The notes beneath the pieces were generated by a model. It was not told where the DNA came from, did no database searches, and saw nothing but the letters and a program-made list of their open reading frames with translations. Source: Clostridiaceae bacterium (GTDB lineage: Bacteria; Bacillota; Clostridia; Monoglobales; Firm-18). From it: DNA of 13,423 nt. The stretch is taken from the NCBI GenBank assembly GCA_012511915.1, contig JAAZFB010000420.1, forward strand, positions 1 to 13,423, given 5' to 3'. Positions 6,873 to 13,423 of this stretch are shown piece after piece; position 1 is the first letter of the stretch; each line of letters begins with the position of its first letter. The translations under genes and the position numbers were made by a program.

Positions 6873-8672
6873 ATGCAAAAAGGATTACCAGTACAAAAAA
6901 GAACTTGCTACTGCGGTGAACTGACCAAAAAGAACGTTGGCGAAAAAGTTACATTAAAGGGCTGGGCTGCAAAGAACAGAGATTTGGGCGGTGTTTTGTT
7001 TATTGACCTTCGTGACAGAACCGGTGTTGTGCAGCTTATTGTAAATGAGTCATCTGATCCGCAAATGTTTAAACTTGCCGAGGGTATCCGAAGTGAATTC
7101 GTTATCGGTGTGTATGGCGAAGTTAAACAACGGGCTGTAGAAACGGTTAACAAAAACATTTCAACCGGTGAAATAGAAGTGATAGTATCTGATATAGTTA
7201 TATATTCAAAAGCTCAAACTCCGCCTTTTTATATTGAAGAAGGTATTGATACAAATGAACTGGTGAGGTTAAAATACAGATATCTTGATTTACGCCGCCC
7301 TGATATGCAACGAAATATTATGCTAAGGCATAAAGCATGTAAACTTGTGCGTGATTATCTTGATAAACATGGTTTTTATGAAATTGAAACACCCATGCTT
7401 ATAAAAAGTACGCCGGAGGGTGCTCGCGATTATTTGGTTCCCAGCCGTATTCATAATGGTTCGTTTTATGCGTTGCCGCAATCGCCACAGTTGTATAAAC
7501 AACTATTAATGGTTTCGGGTATGGATAAATACTTTCAAATAGCACGCTGTTTCCGAGACGAAGATTTGCGGGCAGACAGACAGCCGGAATTCACTCAAAT
7601 AGACTTGGAGATGTCTTTTATTGATATGGATGATATTATATCAATCAATGAGGGCATGATGACAGAACTGTTTAAAAATACAATAGGCGTTGAGGTAGAA
7701 ACACCATTTATGCGTATGACGTACAAAGAAGCCATGGATCGTTATGGTTCTGACAAACCCGATACACGCTTTGGTTTGGAACTTATTGATTTGACAGATG
7801 TATTAAAAGGGTGCGGTTTTAAAGTATTTGCCGATGCTATTGCTTCCGGTGGAAGCGTTCGTGCAATAAATGCAAAGGCAAGTGCCGAAAAGTTTTCGAG
7901 GCGCGACCTTGATTCCCTTGTAGATTATGTTAAAACATATAATGCAAAAGGGCTTGCATGGATAATAGTAACACAAGAAGAATTAAAGTCCCCAATTGCA
8001 AAGTTTTTAACTCAAGAGGAGTTAAAAGCTATTATAAAAACAACAGAAGCACAAGAAGGGGATGTTTTGCTTTTTGTCGCTGATAAAAATCAAATAGTTT
8101 TTGATTCGCTCGGCAACCTTAGATTAGAGATTGCCCGACGCTTGAATTTAATAGATAATAACAAATTTAACTTTTTATGGGTAACGGACTTTCCTCTGTT
8201 GGAGTTTGATAATGAAAAGAATAAATATGTAGCGATACATCACCCCTTTACCTCTCCGAAAGACGAAGATATTAAGTTGTTGGACAGCAACCCTCTTGAT
8301 GTGCGCGCAAAAGCATATGACATTATTCTAAACGGTACGGAGTTGGGCGGAGGCAGCATCAGAATATATGACAGTGGTTTGCAATCTAAAATGTTTTCAT
8401 CACTTGGTTTTTCCGAACAGGAAGCAAATACACGATTTGGATTTTTACTTAATGCGTTTAAATATGGAACTCCACCACACGGCGGAATGGCATATGGGCT
8501 TGACAGGCTTATTATGTTATTAACCGGTAGCAGTTCCATTCGTGATGTTATGGCATTTCCAAAGGTACAAAATGCATCCGAGCCTATGTCGAATGCACCT
8601 GATATTGTAGACAAAAAGCAGCTTATGGAACTCGGGATTAAATTAATACAAACCGAACTAACAGATAATTAA
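6873..8672 (+). CDS. aspS: Aspartyl-tRNA synthetase
   Basis: Class IIb synthetase that attaches aspartate to tRNA-Asp, a cytoplasmic dimer. Its 599 residues fit the bacterial form with the GAD insertion domain. The N-terminal OB-fold anticodon domain (about 18-110) contains NRDLGGVLFIDLRDRTG. The catalytic core shows YRYLDLRRPDMQRN (135-148), QSPQLYKQ (203-210), motif 2 FRDEDLRADRQPEFTQID (227-244), and motif 3 GMAYGLDRL (538-546). The insertion domain lies about 290-420. Leu38 sits where discriminating bacterial AspRS enzymes carry Leu rather than His, which hints that this enzyme charges only tRNA-Asp; this is inference from memory of the family. ATG at 6873 follows the hisS stop by 2 nt, with AGGGGAG ending 5 nt upstream. 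The hisS-aspS pair is also adjacent in Bacillus. The stop abuts the ribosome binding site of the ABC ATPase gene. Confidence 0.97.
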   Translation: MQKGLPVQKRTCYCGELTKKNVGEKVTLKGWAAKNRDLGGVLFIDLRDRTGVVQLIVNESSDPQMFKLAEGIRSEFVIGVYGEVKQRAVETVNKNISTGEIEVIVSDIVIYSKAQTPPFYIEEGIDTNELVRLKYRYLDLRRPDMQRNIMLRHKACKLVRDYLDKHGFYEIETPMLIKSTPEGARDYLVPSRIHNGSFYALPQSPQLYKQLLMVSGMDKYFQIARCFRDEDLRADRQPEFTQIDLEMSFIDMDDIISINEGMMTELFKNTIGVEVETPFMRMTYKEAMDRYGSDKPDTRFGLELIDLTDVLKGCGFKVFADAIASGGSVRAINAKASAEKFSRRDLDSLVDYVKTYNAKGLAWIIVTQEELKSPIAKFLTQEELKAIIKTTEAQEGDVLLFVADKNQIVFDSLGNLRLEIARRLNLIDNNKFNFLWVTDFPLLEFDNEKNKYVAIHHPFTSPKDEDIKLLDSNPLDVRAKAYDIILNGTELGGGSIRIYDSGLQSKMFSSLGFSEQEANTRFGFLLNAFKYGTPPHGGMAYGLDRLIMLLTGSSSIRDVMAFPKVQNASEPMSNAPDIVDKKQLMELGIKLIQTELTDN

Positions 8673-8680
8673 GGAGATGA
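8671..8680 (+). promoter_or_regulatory. Ribosome binding site deciding the ABC ATPase TTG start
   Basis: AAGGAGATGA overlaps the aspS stop codon (8670-8672) by two bases. The AAGGAG core ends 10 nt before TTG at 8687-8689. That start gives the expected N-terminus of an ABC ATPase (MIEIVNLTKRFG). Confidence 0.75.
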
Positions 8681-8686
8681 TAAGCC

Positions 8687-9691
8687 TTGATTGAAATTGT
8701 AAATCTAACTAAACGATTTGGTAACAAATTAGCGGTAGACAATGTTTCCTTTACAGTGGACAAGGGTGAAATCGTCGGTTTTCTTGGTCCAAACGGCGCA
8801 GGAAAGACAACTACAATGAACATTATTACCGGGTATCTTTCCTCAACCTCAGGTAGTTGTCGTGTGGAAAACTTTGATGTATTAAAAAACCCGGAGCAGG
8901 TAAAACAAAAAATCGGATATCTACCCGAAAACCCGCCGCTATATTTAGATATGACGGTCTTTGATTATTTAAATTTTGTTTACGATCTTAAAAAAATAAA
9001 AAATGACAGGCAAAGTCACCTAAAGGATATAATGGAGACCGTAAAAATATCCAATGTCAGCCATCGGCTCATAAAAAACTTGTCAAAAGGATATAAGCAG
9101 CGTGTCGGTTTGGCACAGGCATTACTTGGAAACCCGGAAATTTTGATTTTAGATGAACCTACCGCCGGTCTTGATCCAAAGCAAATTAACGAAATCAGAA
9201 ACGTAATAAAAGAGCTTGGAAAAGAGCGAACCATCATTTTAAGTTCGCATATACTACCTGAAGTGAGCGCTATTTGCGAGCGGGTAGTAATAATAAACAA
9301 CGGCAAGATTGTTGCCGAGGATACACCTGAAAACCTTTCTAAAAGTATGACTGACAGCACAAGCATTAAAGTACGCATAGAGGGTGAACAACAAGAGGTA
9401 TTGGATTTGCTTAACTCATTTGAAGAAATCGCAAAAATAGATTCATCGTATTACGAAGATAATATCTTTGATTATTTTATTGAAACAAGAGATGAAACAG
9501 ATGTCAGACGCAAATTATTTTATGCTCTTGCCCAAAATAAAATGCCTATTTTAATGCTCGGTGCCCATGGTTTGTCGTTGGAAGATGTCTTTTTAAAGCT
9601 TACAACAGTTGAACAAATACAACAGCCTGACACAACAGAAAATAATTCGGAGAATTCCGATGAAAGCGAACAGGCACAAGCCGATATATAG
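8687..9691 (+). CDS. ABC transporter ATP-binding protein, GldA-like
   Basis: Cytoplasmic ATPase subunit of an ABC-2 type transporter, similar to GldA/NosF-class ATPases; it should power the permease encoded next. It has 334 residues. Walker A GPNGAGKTT is at 34-42. The Q-loop position reads YLPENPPLY (78-86), with Glu in place of Gln, a variant I recall from this subfamily. The signature is LSKGYKQR (132-139), Walker B ILILDEPTAGLD is at 152-163, and the switch histidine is His188. A C-terminal regulatory-like region follows (about 225-305, ending in LEDVFLKLT). The last 28 or so residues are hydrophilic, rich in Glu, Gln, Asn and Ser, and look disordered. The start is TTG at 8687, set by AAGGAG overlapping the aspS stop. 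The permease gene is separated by 112 nt with a potential hairpin, unusual in an otherwise tightly packed cluster. Substrate unknown. Confidence 0.93.
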   Translation: MIEIVNLTKRFGNKLAVDNVSFTVDKGEIVGFLGPNGAGKTTTMNIITGYLSSTSGSCRVENFDVLKNPEQVKQKIGYLPENPPLYLDMTVFDYLNFVYDLKKIKNDRQSHLKDIMETVKISNVSHRLIKNLSKGYKQRVGLAQALLGNPEILILDEPTAGLDPKQINEIRNVIKELGKERTIILSSHILPEVSAICERVVIINNGKIVAEDTPENLSKSMTDSTSIKVRIEGEQQEVLDLLNSFEEIAKIDSSYYEDNIFDYFIETRDETDVRRKLFYALAQNKMPILMLGAHGLSLEDVFLKLTTVEQIQQPDTTENNSENSDESEQAQADI

Positions 9692-9732
9692 CCGGTCAAT
9701 GCACCGATAATTATCTGCAAAACGCCATATCA

Positions 9733-9780
9733 GGCTCACGATATGCGCGTATATAGAGTTTAAACTATATTTTGTGAGTC
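9733..9780 (+). other. Potential hairpin between ABC ATPase and permease genes
   Basis: The 112-nt gap (9692-9803) contains nested inverted repeats. GGCTCAC (9733-9739) pairs with GTGAGTC (9774-9780), seven pairs including one G·U. Inside it ATATAG (9751-9756) pairs with CTATAT (9765-9770) around a TTTAAA-containing loop. A competing small hairpin is possible at 9741-9754 (ATAT-GCGCGT-ATAT). No T-run follows the outer stem, so it is not a standard terminator; it ends 10 nt before an ATG at 9791 and 23 nt before the permease ATG. Function is unknown; control of subunit ratio or mRNA stability is inference. The left and right unpaired parts are unequal, so the fold is imperfect. Confidence 0.4.
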
Positions 9781-9803
9781 GGAAAGGCTAATGGGTACAA
9801 AAA

Positions 9804-10508
9804 ATGAAAGCAATTATTAACAGAGAGTTAAACGCATATTTTACTTCACCGGTGGGATACATATTCCTTGGTGTTTACCTTTTGTTTTCGGGTCTTTTCT
9901 TTACTGCAATAAATTTGTTTAACACGATAACCGAAATGTCATATTTCTTCAGCAATTTAACTATTATTTTAACTTTTATCGTACCTTTGCTTACAATGCG
10001 ACTCTTTGCAGAGGAAAGGCGCAACAAAACGGACCAATTACTCCTTACTGCACCTATAACGGTAACAAAAGTTGTTCTTGGCAAATATTTTTCAGCAGTG
10101 GCACTGTTTGGTTTTGCCCTTGGCATAACCTTATTATACCCTTTGATATTATTACTTTATGGTAATCCTTTGTTTTTTCCCATATTAGCACATTATTTAG
10201 GGTTTTTCTTTTTAGGTTGCTCGTTAATAGCGATAGGTGTTTTTGTTTCTTCCACCACGGAAAGCCAGATAACAGCTGCCATTATTACATTTGTTATATT
10301 GCTTTTTATACAGTTATCCGGAATGATAACTTCGCTTTTCAACAACGCCATTATTAAAAAGGTTATAGATTGGCTTTCGGTTATGCGTCGATATAATGAA
10401 TTTACAACAGGCATCTTAAGCTTATCGTCCGTTGTATTTTTTGTCAGTTTTGCTTCTGTTTTTATTTTTCTTACAATTCAAACAATAGAAAAAAGGCGTT
10501 GGAGTTAA
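9804..10508 (+). CDS. ABC-2 type permease, GldF-like
   Basis: Integral membrane subunit of the ABC transporter whose ATPase is encoded just upstream. The 234 residues show about six hydrophobic segments (roughly 17-37, 50-66, 93-118, 128-150, 157-177, 207-227). The N-terminus MKAIINRELNAYFTSPVGYI and the conserved cytoplasmic block FAEERRNKTDQLLLTAPIT (68-86) are typical of GldF-like ABC-2 permeases. The block probably contacts the ATPase. The family-like N-terminus supports ATG at 9804, but there is no well-placed ribosome binding site: GGAAAGG (9781-9787) lies 16 nt away and sits closer to an out-of-frame ATG at 9791. The GldG-like gene follows after 15 nt. Gliding motility itself is not implied, since similar genes occur in non-gliding Bacillota. 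Substrate unknown. Confidence 0.92.
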   Translation: MKAIINRELNAYFTSPVGYIFLGVYLLFSGLFFTAINLFNTITEMSYFFSNLTIILTFIVPLLTMRLFAEERRNKTDQLLLTAPITVTKVVLGKYFSAVALFGFALGITLLYPLILLLYGNPLFFPILAHYLGFFFLGCSLIAIGVFVSSTTESQITAAIITFVILLFIQLSGMITSLFNNAIIKKVIDWLSVMRRYNEFTTGILSLSSVVFFVSFASVFIFLTIQTIEKRRWS

Positions 10509-10523
10509 AGGGGGACAATTAAT

Positions 10524-11912
10524 ATGAATAAAATAAAGAGGTTTTTCACCGATAAAAAGTTTATTTACGGCTCCGGTTCTGTTGCCACACTTGCAGGTTT
10601 TATTATAGTTGCTGTTTTGCTAAATATTATAGTCGGCTTGCTTTCTGATAAATTCACTCTAAAGGCAGACCTGACCGAAAACAAAATTTACGATTTAACA
10701 AATGAAACGGTTGAAATAGTAAAAAATCTTAACGAGAAAATCGATATAATTTTATTTGAAACGGCAGATAATGAAGACCCACTAAAACATGAACTTTTAC
10801 AAAGATATATTAATTTAAACTCTAATTTAAGCTTAACAATATATGATCCGGTTAAAGATCCTACAAAGGCACAGAAATACCAGGAGTTGGGCAAATCAAT
10901 TTCCTCCGGCTCAATAGTGGTGGATAATTCAAAGACATTTAAAGTCATTTCGTCTTCGGATTTGTACTCATACAATCCTATTTCAGGCGCAAACGACCAG
11001 TTTAATGCCGAAAATAAAATCACCACTGCTTTGATTTCGCTCTACAAAAGAAATGATATTAAGGTTGCCTTTACTGAGGGACACGGTGAAACAACAGCGA
11101 GACCTTTCCAGCATCTTTTACAAGAAGATAATATTGCTTACGAAAATGTATCGACACTCTCACAAGGTTTTCCCGAAGGCTATGACATGTTCATTATATG
11201 CTCTCCCCAAATTGACTTTACTGCGGAAGAAATTGAAGCAGCTGATGCCTATTTAAAAAAGGGTAAAAGCTTGCAATTATATATTGATTATAACACTCCG
11301 CCGTTACCAAGGCTGAATTCATATCTCTATGATTTGGGAGTCAGTGTTAAGGAAAATATTATATTTGAAAATGATCCTAAAAGAATTGCTTATAACACTC
11401 CGCTTTGTTTTGTGCCGGTTGTAAAAAATCATCCCATAACGAGTGCGATAGTAAACAACAATATAAGCCTTTTGGTATTCCAAACAAAAGAAGTTGCACC
11501 ACTATGGGATGAAAAAAACTATGTAAAAGTTGAAACATTACTCGAATCTTCTTCAAAATCAATTGCTTCCGACCAGTCCGGGCAGAAAATAAACGGGCCT
11601 TTCTCCCTTGCGGTTATAGCATCTCGATATGACGATAATAACAAAAACACCGGCAGAGTATTTGTTGCAGGCAGTTCCGGGCTTTTTATCGAAGAATTTA
11701 TACCAATGAATAAAGACTTTCTCCTTGGTTGTGCAAACTGGCAAATTGAAAATATTGAACCAATGAATATACGACCAAAAAGCTTATCTCCGTCTAAGCT
11801 TGATATGAAACAACAGGATATAATAATTTGGGCAATTATTTTTGCCATATTTATTCCCGTCATTGTTATGATGGCAGGTTTAATTACTTGGTTAAGGAGG
11901 CGTCATTTGTGA
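10524..11912 (+). CDS. GldG-like ABC transporter auxiliary protein
   Basis: This looks like the auxiliary subunit that accompanies GldA/GldF-type transporters (ABC-type uncharacterised transport family). Its 462 residues comprise an N-terminal membrane helix (about 18-40), a large domain expected on the outer face of the membrane, and a C-terminal helix (about 432-455) followed by an RRRHL tail. Recognisable family marks are DLTENKIYDLT (49-59), just after the first helix, and VAFTEGHGE (181-189). The region around 219-256 (GYDMFIICSP…KKGKSLQLYID) resembles the sugar/amidotransferase-like fold seen in these proteins. ATG at 10524 has AGGGGGA 8 nt upstream. Its stop overlaps the DUF4340 GTG start by 3 nt, which suggests the two proteins are made together. 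No enzyme active site is evident. The molecular role is not established. Confidence 0.85.
   Translation: MNKIKRFFTDKKFIYGSGSVATLAGFIIVAVLLNIIVGLLSDKFTLKADLTENKIYDLTNETVEIVKNLNEKIDIILFETADNEDPLKHELLQRYINLNSNLSLTIYDPVKDPTKAQKYQELGKSISSGSIVVDNSKTFKVISSSDLYSYNPISGANDQFNAENKITTALISLYKRNDIKVAFTEGHGETTARPFQHLLQEDNIAYENVSTLSQGFPEGYDMFIICSPQIDFTAEEIEAADAYLKKGKSLQLYIDYNTPPLPRLNSYLYDLGVSVKENIIFENDPKRIAYNTPLCFVPVVKNHPITSAIVNNNISLLVFQTKEVAPLWDEKNYVKVETLLESSSKSIASDQSGQKINGPFSLAVIASRYDDNNKNTGRVFVAGSSGLFIEEFIPMNKDFLLGCANWQIENIEPMNIRPKSLSPSKLDMKQQDIIIWAIIFAIFIPVIVMMAGLITWLRRRHL
11894..11900 (+). promoter_or_regulatory. Ribosome binding site deciding the DUF4340 GTG start
   Basis: AAGGAGG lies inside the last codons of the GldG-like gene, 8 nt before GTG at 11909-11911. 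It argues against the longer in-frame reading from ATG at 11828, which would overlap the upstream gene by 85 nt. It also gives the protein a clean N-terminal membrane anchor. Confidence 0.85.
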
Positions 11913-13264
11913 AAAACAGAATTATTATTATTGTCTTTTCAGTTGTAGTTTTGGCAGGTGTTTATTTTGGACTTACAAAGCTAAACACAAAACAGGAAGA
12001 AAACAATGCTCAGGTTAATGAGCAAATACCTATATTTGATGTCGAAAAGGATAGCATTAATAAAATAGAAATATCCACCCCGAACCATGCTTTCACTTTT
12101 TATAAAAAAGATGATCAATGGGCAGTTGCAGGGATGGAAGGGATAAAGCTATATAATGTTAAGATAGATAACCTTGCATACGATTTTGCAAGTATTAATG
12201 CCGACACAGTTATTGAAGACGTTTCTGACAATGCTATTTTCGGCTTTAATTCCCCGTTGGGAACGCCGTCTGTAATATTGACCGACGGCAGCAAAAAAGA
12301 GTTTATTATAGGCAATAAAACACCGACCGGTGGTGCATATTACTTTAAAACAGCAGATGATGATACTATATACACGGTATATTCTTCAAAAATAGAGTCG
12401 TTTCTTGCCCCGCTTGATACTTACCGTGAACAGACAATTGCCAAAATAAATATTGAACAGTTAACTGAAATTCAAATTAAACGCAGAGATGCAGACATTG
12501 TATTACGACAAAAATCTTCTGAAGAAAACAAAGATAGTTTAACAAGTTTAAATGCCTGGAAAATGCTTTCTCCTTATCAGCGTGATGTTGCCAGCTACTA
12601 TTTTGACTCCAACATATTACAAAAAATTGGGGATATAAATGTCAGTAAGTTTATTGAGGATAACCCGACCGACTATTCCAAATATGGGTTAGATAATCCT
12701 AAGTATTTGATATCATTTACCGAAAAAGACAAATCACCGATCAAACTTTTATTGGGTAATATTGTAGATGATGAGATTTATGTCAAATTGCATGATGAAA
12801 AACAGGTTTATACCGTAGCTTATTCAGTTTTTGAATATCGGGATATAGACCCAATGATGCTTGTGGATACCCTTGCATACATTCAAATGATTGATACGGT
12901 TGATAACATAACTCTTAAGGCATCCGGTGATTTTTACACTTTTAAAATTGAGCGTGGAGGCGAAAAAGCTTCTTATTTCATAAACGATACCGCAGCTAAT
13001 GAGGATGCGTTTAAAAAGATATACCAACAGATAATTGGTCTGACTGTTAGAGGTATTGTTACTGAAATGCCACAAAATGAGGCCCTTTTCGTATTGACTT
13101 TTACTTTTAATGACAATAGAGCTAATGACATAATCGAAGGCATACCATATCAGGATAGATATGTTGCTATTAAGATTAACGGTATAGCCGAATACTATGT
13201 TCTAAAGGATCAGGTACAAAACATGTTAGCAAAAGTTAGACAATTTGCGGAAAATCCATTATAA
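11909..13264 (+). CDS. DUF4340 domain membrane-anchored protein
   Basis: The protein resembles DUF4340 family members that commonly follow GldG-like genes; no biochemical function is known to me. From GTG at 11909 it has 451 residues. An N-terminal hydrophobic segment (about 4-22, IIIIVFSVVVLAGVYF) should anchor it, with the rest outside the cytoplasm. Two similar modules are visible: residues 111-157 (FGFNSP … IGNKTP … YTV) and 259-303 (YGLDNP … LGNIVDDEIYVK … VYTV). Each is preceded by a segment ending in VIED or FIED, which indicates an internal duplication. The start is decided by AAGGAGG 8 nt upstream; an upstream in-frame ATG at 11828 would add 27 residues that merely shadow the previous gene. 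It is the last gene of the cluster, and a new promoter overlaps its end. It is likely a structural or substrate-binding partner of the ABC complex; that is inference from position. Confidence 0.82.
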   Translation: MKNRIIIIVFSVVVLAGVYFGLTKLNTKQEENNAQVNEQIPIFDVEKDSINKIEISTPNHAFTFYKKDDQWAVAGMEGIKLYNVKIDNLAYDFASINADTVIEDVSDNAIFGFNSPLGTPSVILTDGSKKEFIIGNKTPTGGAYYFKTADDDTIYTVYSSKIESFLAPLDTYREQTIAKINIEQLTEIQIKRRDADIVLRQKSSEENKDSLTSLNAWKMLSPYQRDVASYYFDSNILQKIGDINVSKFIEDNPTDYSKYGLDNPKYLISFTEKDKSPIKLLLGNIVDDEIYVKLHDEKQVYTVAYSVFEYRDIDPMMLVDTLAYIQMIDTVDNITLKASGDFYTFKIERGGEKASYFINDTAANEDAFKKIYQQIIGLTVRGIVTEMPQNEALFVLTFTFNDNRANDIIEGIPYQDRYVAIKINGIAEYYVLKDQVQNMLAKVRQFAENPL

Positions 13265-13265
13265 T
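13237..13265 (+). promoter_or_regulatory. Sigma-A-like promoter after the DUF4340 gene
   Basis: TAGACA (13237-13242) and TATAAT (13260-13265) are spaced by 17 nt, an 11 of 12 consensus match. The -10 box overlaps the DUF4340 stop codon (13262-13264). The predicted transcription start near 13272 would leave a leader of about 55 nt before ATG 13326. The lon promoter is placed the same way over the lonB stop. Chance matches occur in A+T-rich DNA. Confidence 0.5.
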
Positions 13266-13325
13266 AATATTTTATTCAAATTAGTATTAAGCGATTGCCA
13301 AACTCATTGAGATGCCAGGTAAAAA

Positions 13326-13423
13326 ATGCAAAACTACAAATTTGATGTAAGTAACACAAAAACAAGTGGGTCTATAAGGAAAATAGGAACACAAATAGAA
13401 CCGCGTGAGGAACGGTTTAACAG
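13326..13423 (+). CDS. Unidentified protein, N-terminal part (partial)
   Basis: An open frame starts at ATG 13326, the first start after an in-frame TAA at 13320-13322, and stays open for 32 codons to the window edge. The visible residues begin MQNYKFDVSNTKTSG and are hydrophilic, with no signal peptide. I recognise no family. The ribosome binding site is poor (AGG at 13317-13319, 6 nt upstream). Support comes mainly from the sigma-A-like promoter at 13237-13265 and from its same-strand position after the operon. The rest of the gap (13265-13325) shows no clear terminator. Confidence 0.45.
   Translation, partial: MQNYKFDVSNTKTSGSIRKIGTQIEPREERFN

Noticed and set aside
11828..11908. Longer DUF4340 reading from ATG 11828
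   Set aside because: It overlaps the GldG-like gene by 85 nt and has no ribosome binding site, while GTG 11909 has AAGGAGG at ideal spacing and gives a clean membrane anchor.
13265..13325. Intrinsic terminator after the DUF4340 gene
   Set aside because: Only very weak A+T inverted repeats and a repeated TGCCA are present; there is no G+C stem followed by a T-run.

Overview
The window is an A+T-rich stretch in which every credible gene lies on the + strand. The LonB–LonA–EngB order matches Bacillus subtilis. Shine-Dalgarno (SD) sites are strong and TTG/GTG starts are frequent. The GldA/F/G-like ABC genes plus a DUF4340 gene recall clostridial genomes. Together these point to a Bacillota member, probably a Clostridia-type anaerobe. 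LonB, typical of endospore formers, suggests a sporulating ancestry. The taxonomic call rests on protein resemblance and gene order only.

Layout: (1) 1-78, a possible C-terminal tail of an upstream gene. (2) 130-1782, lonB, a membrane-anchored Lon-type protease. (3) A sigma-A-like promoter (1779-1807) overlapping the lonB stop, then lon (1861-4275). (4) A run of touching or overlapping genes: engB (4272-4841), a fumarylacetoacetate-hydrolase-family enzyme (4838-5611), hisS (5611-6870) and aspS (6873-8672). (5) A four-gene exporter-like unit: ATPase (8687-9691), a 112-nt gap with a potential hairpin, a six-helix permease (9804-10508), a GldG-like auxiliary protein (10524-11912) and a DUF4340 protein (11909-13264). 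(6) A second sigma-A-like promoter (13237-13265) overlapping the last stop, followed by the start of an unidentified gene running off the edge (13326-13423).

How the genes may work together: the lon-to-aspS block is protein-synthesis and quality-control housekeeping (protein degradation, ribosome assembly, two aminoacyl-tRNA synthetases) with one small-molecule enzyme inserted. The last four genes look like one membrane complex: a cytoplasmic ATPase, a membrane channel, and two proteins anchored by membrane helices with large domains probably outside the cytoplasm. The substrate of that complex cannot be read from the sequence, and it is the best candidate here for a poorly described system. 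No tRNA, rRNA, CRISPR array, insertion sequence or phage gene was seen, and no intergenic gap exceeds 300 bases. The two most notable non-coding signals are a 16-bp stem at the 3' end of lon just before the engB ribosome-binding site, and the potential hairpin between the ATPase and permease genes.
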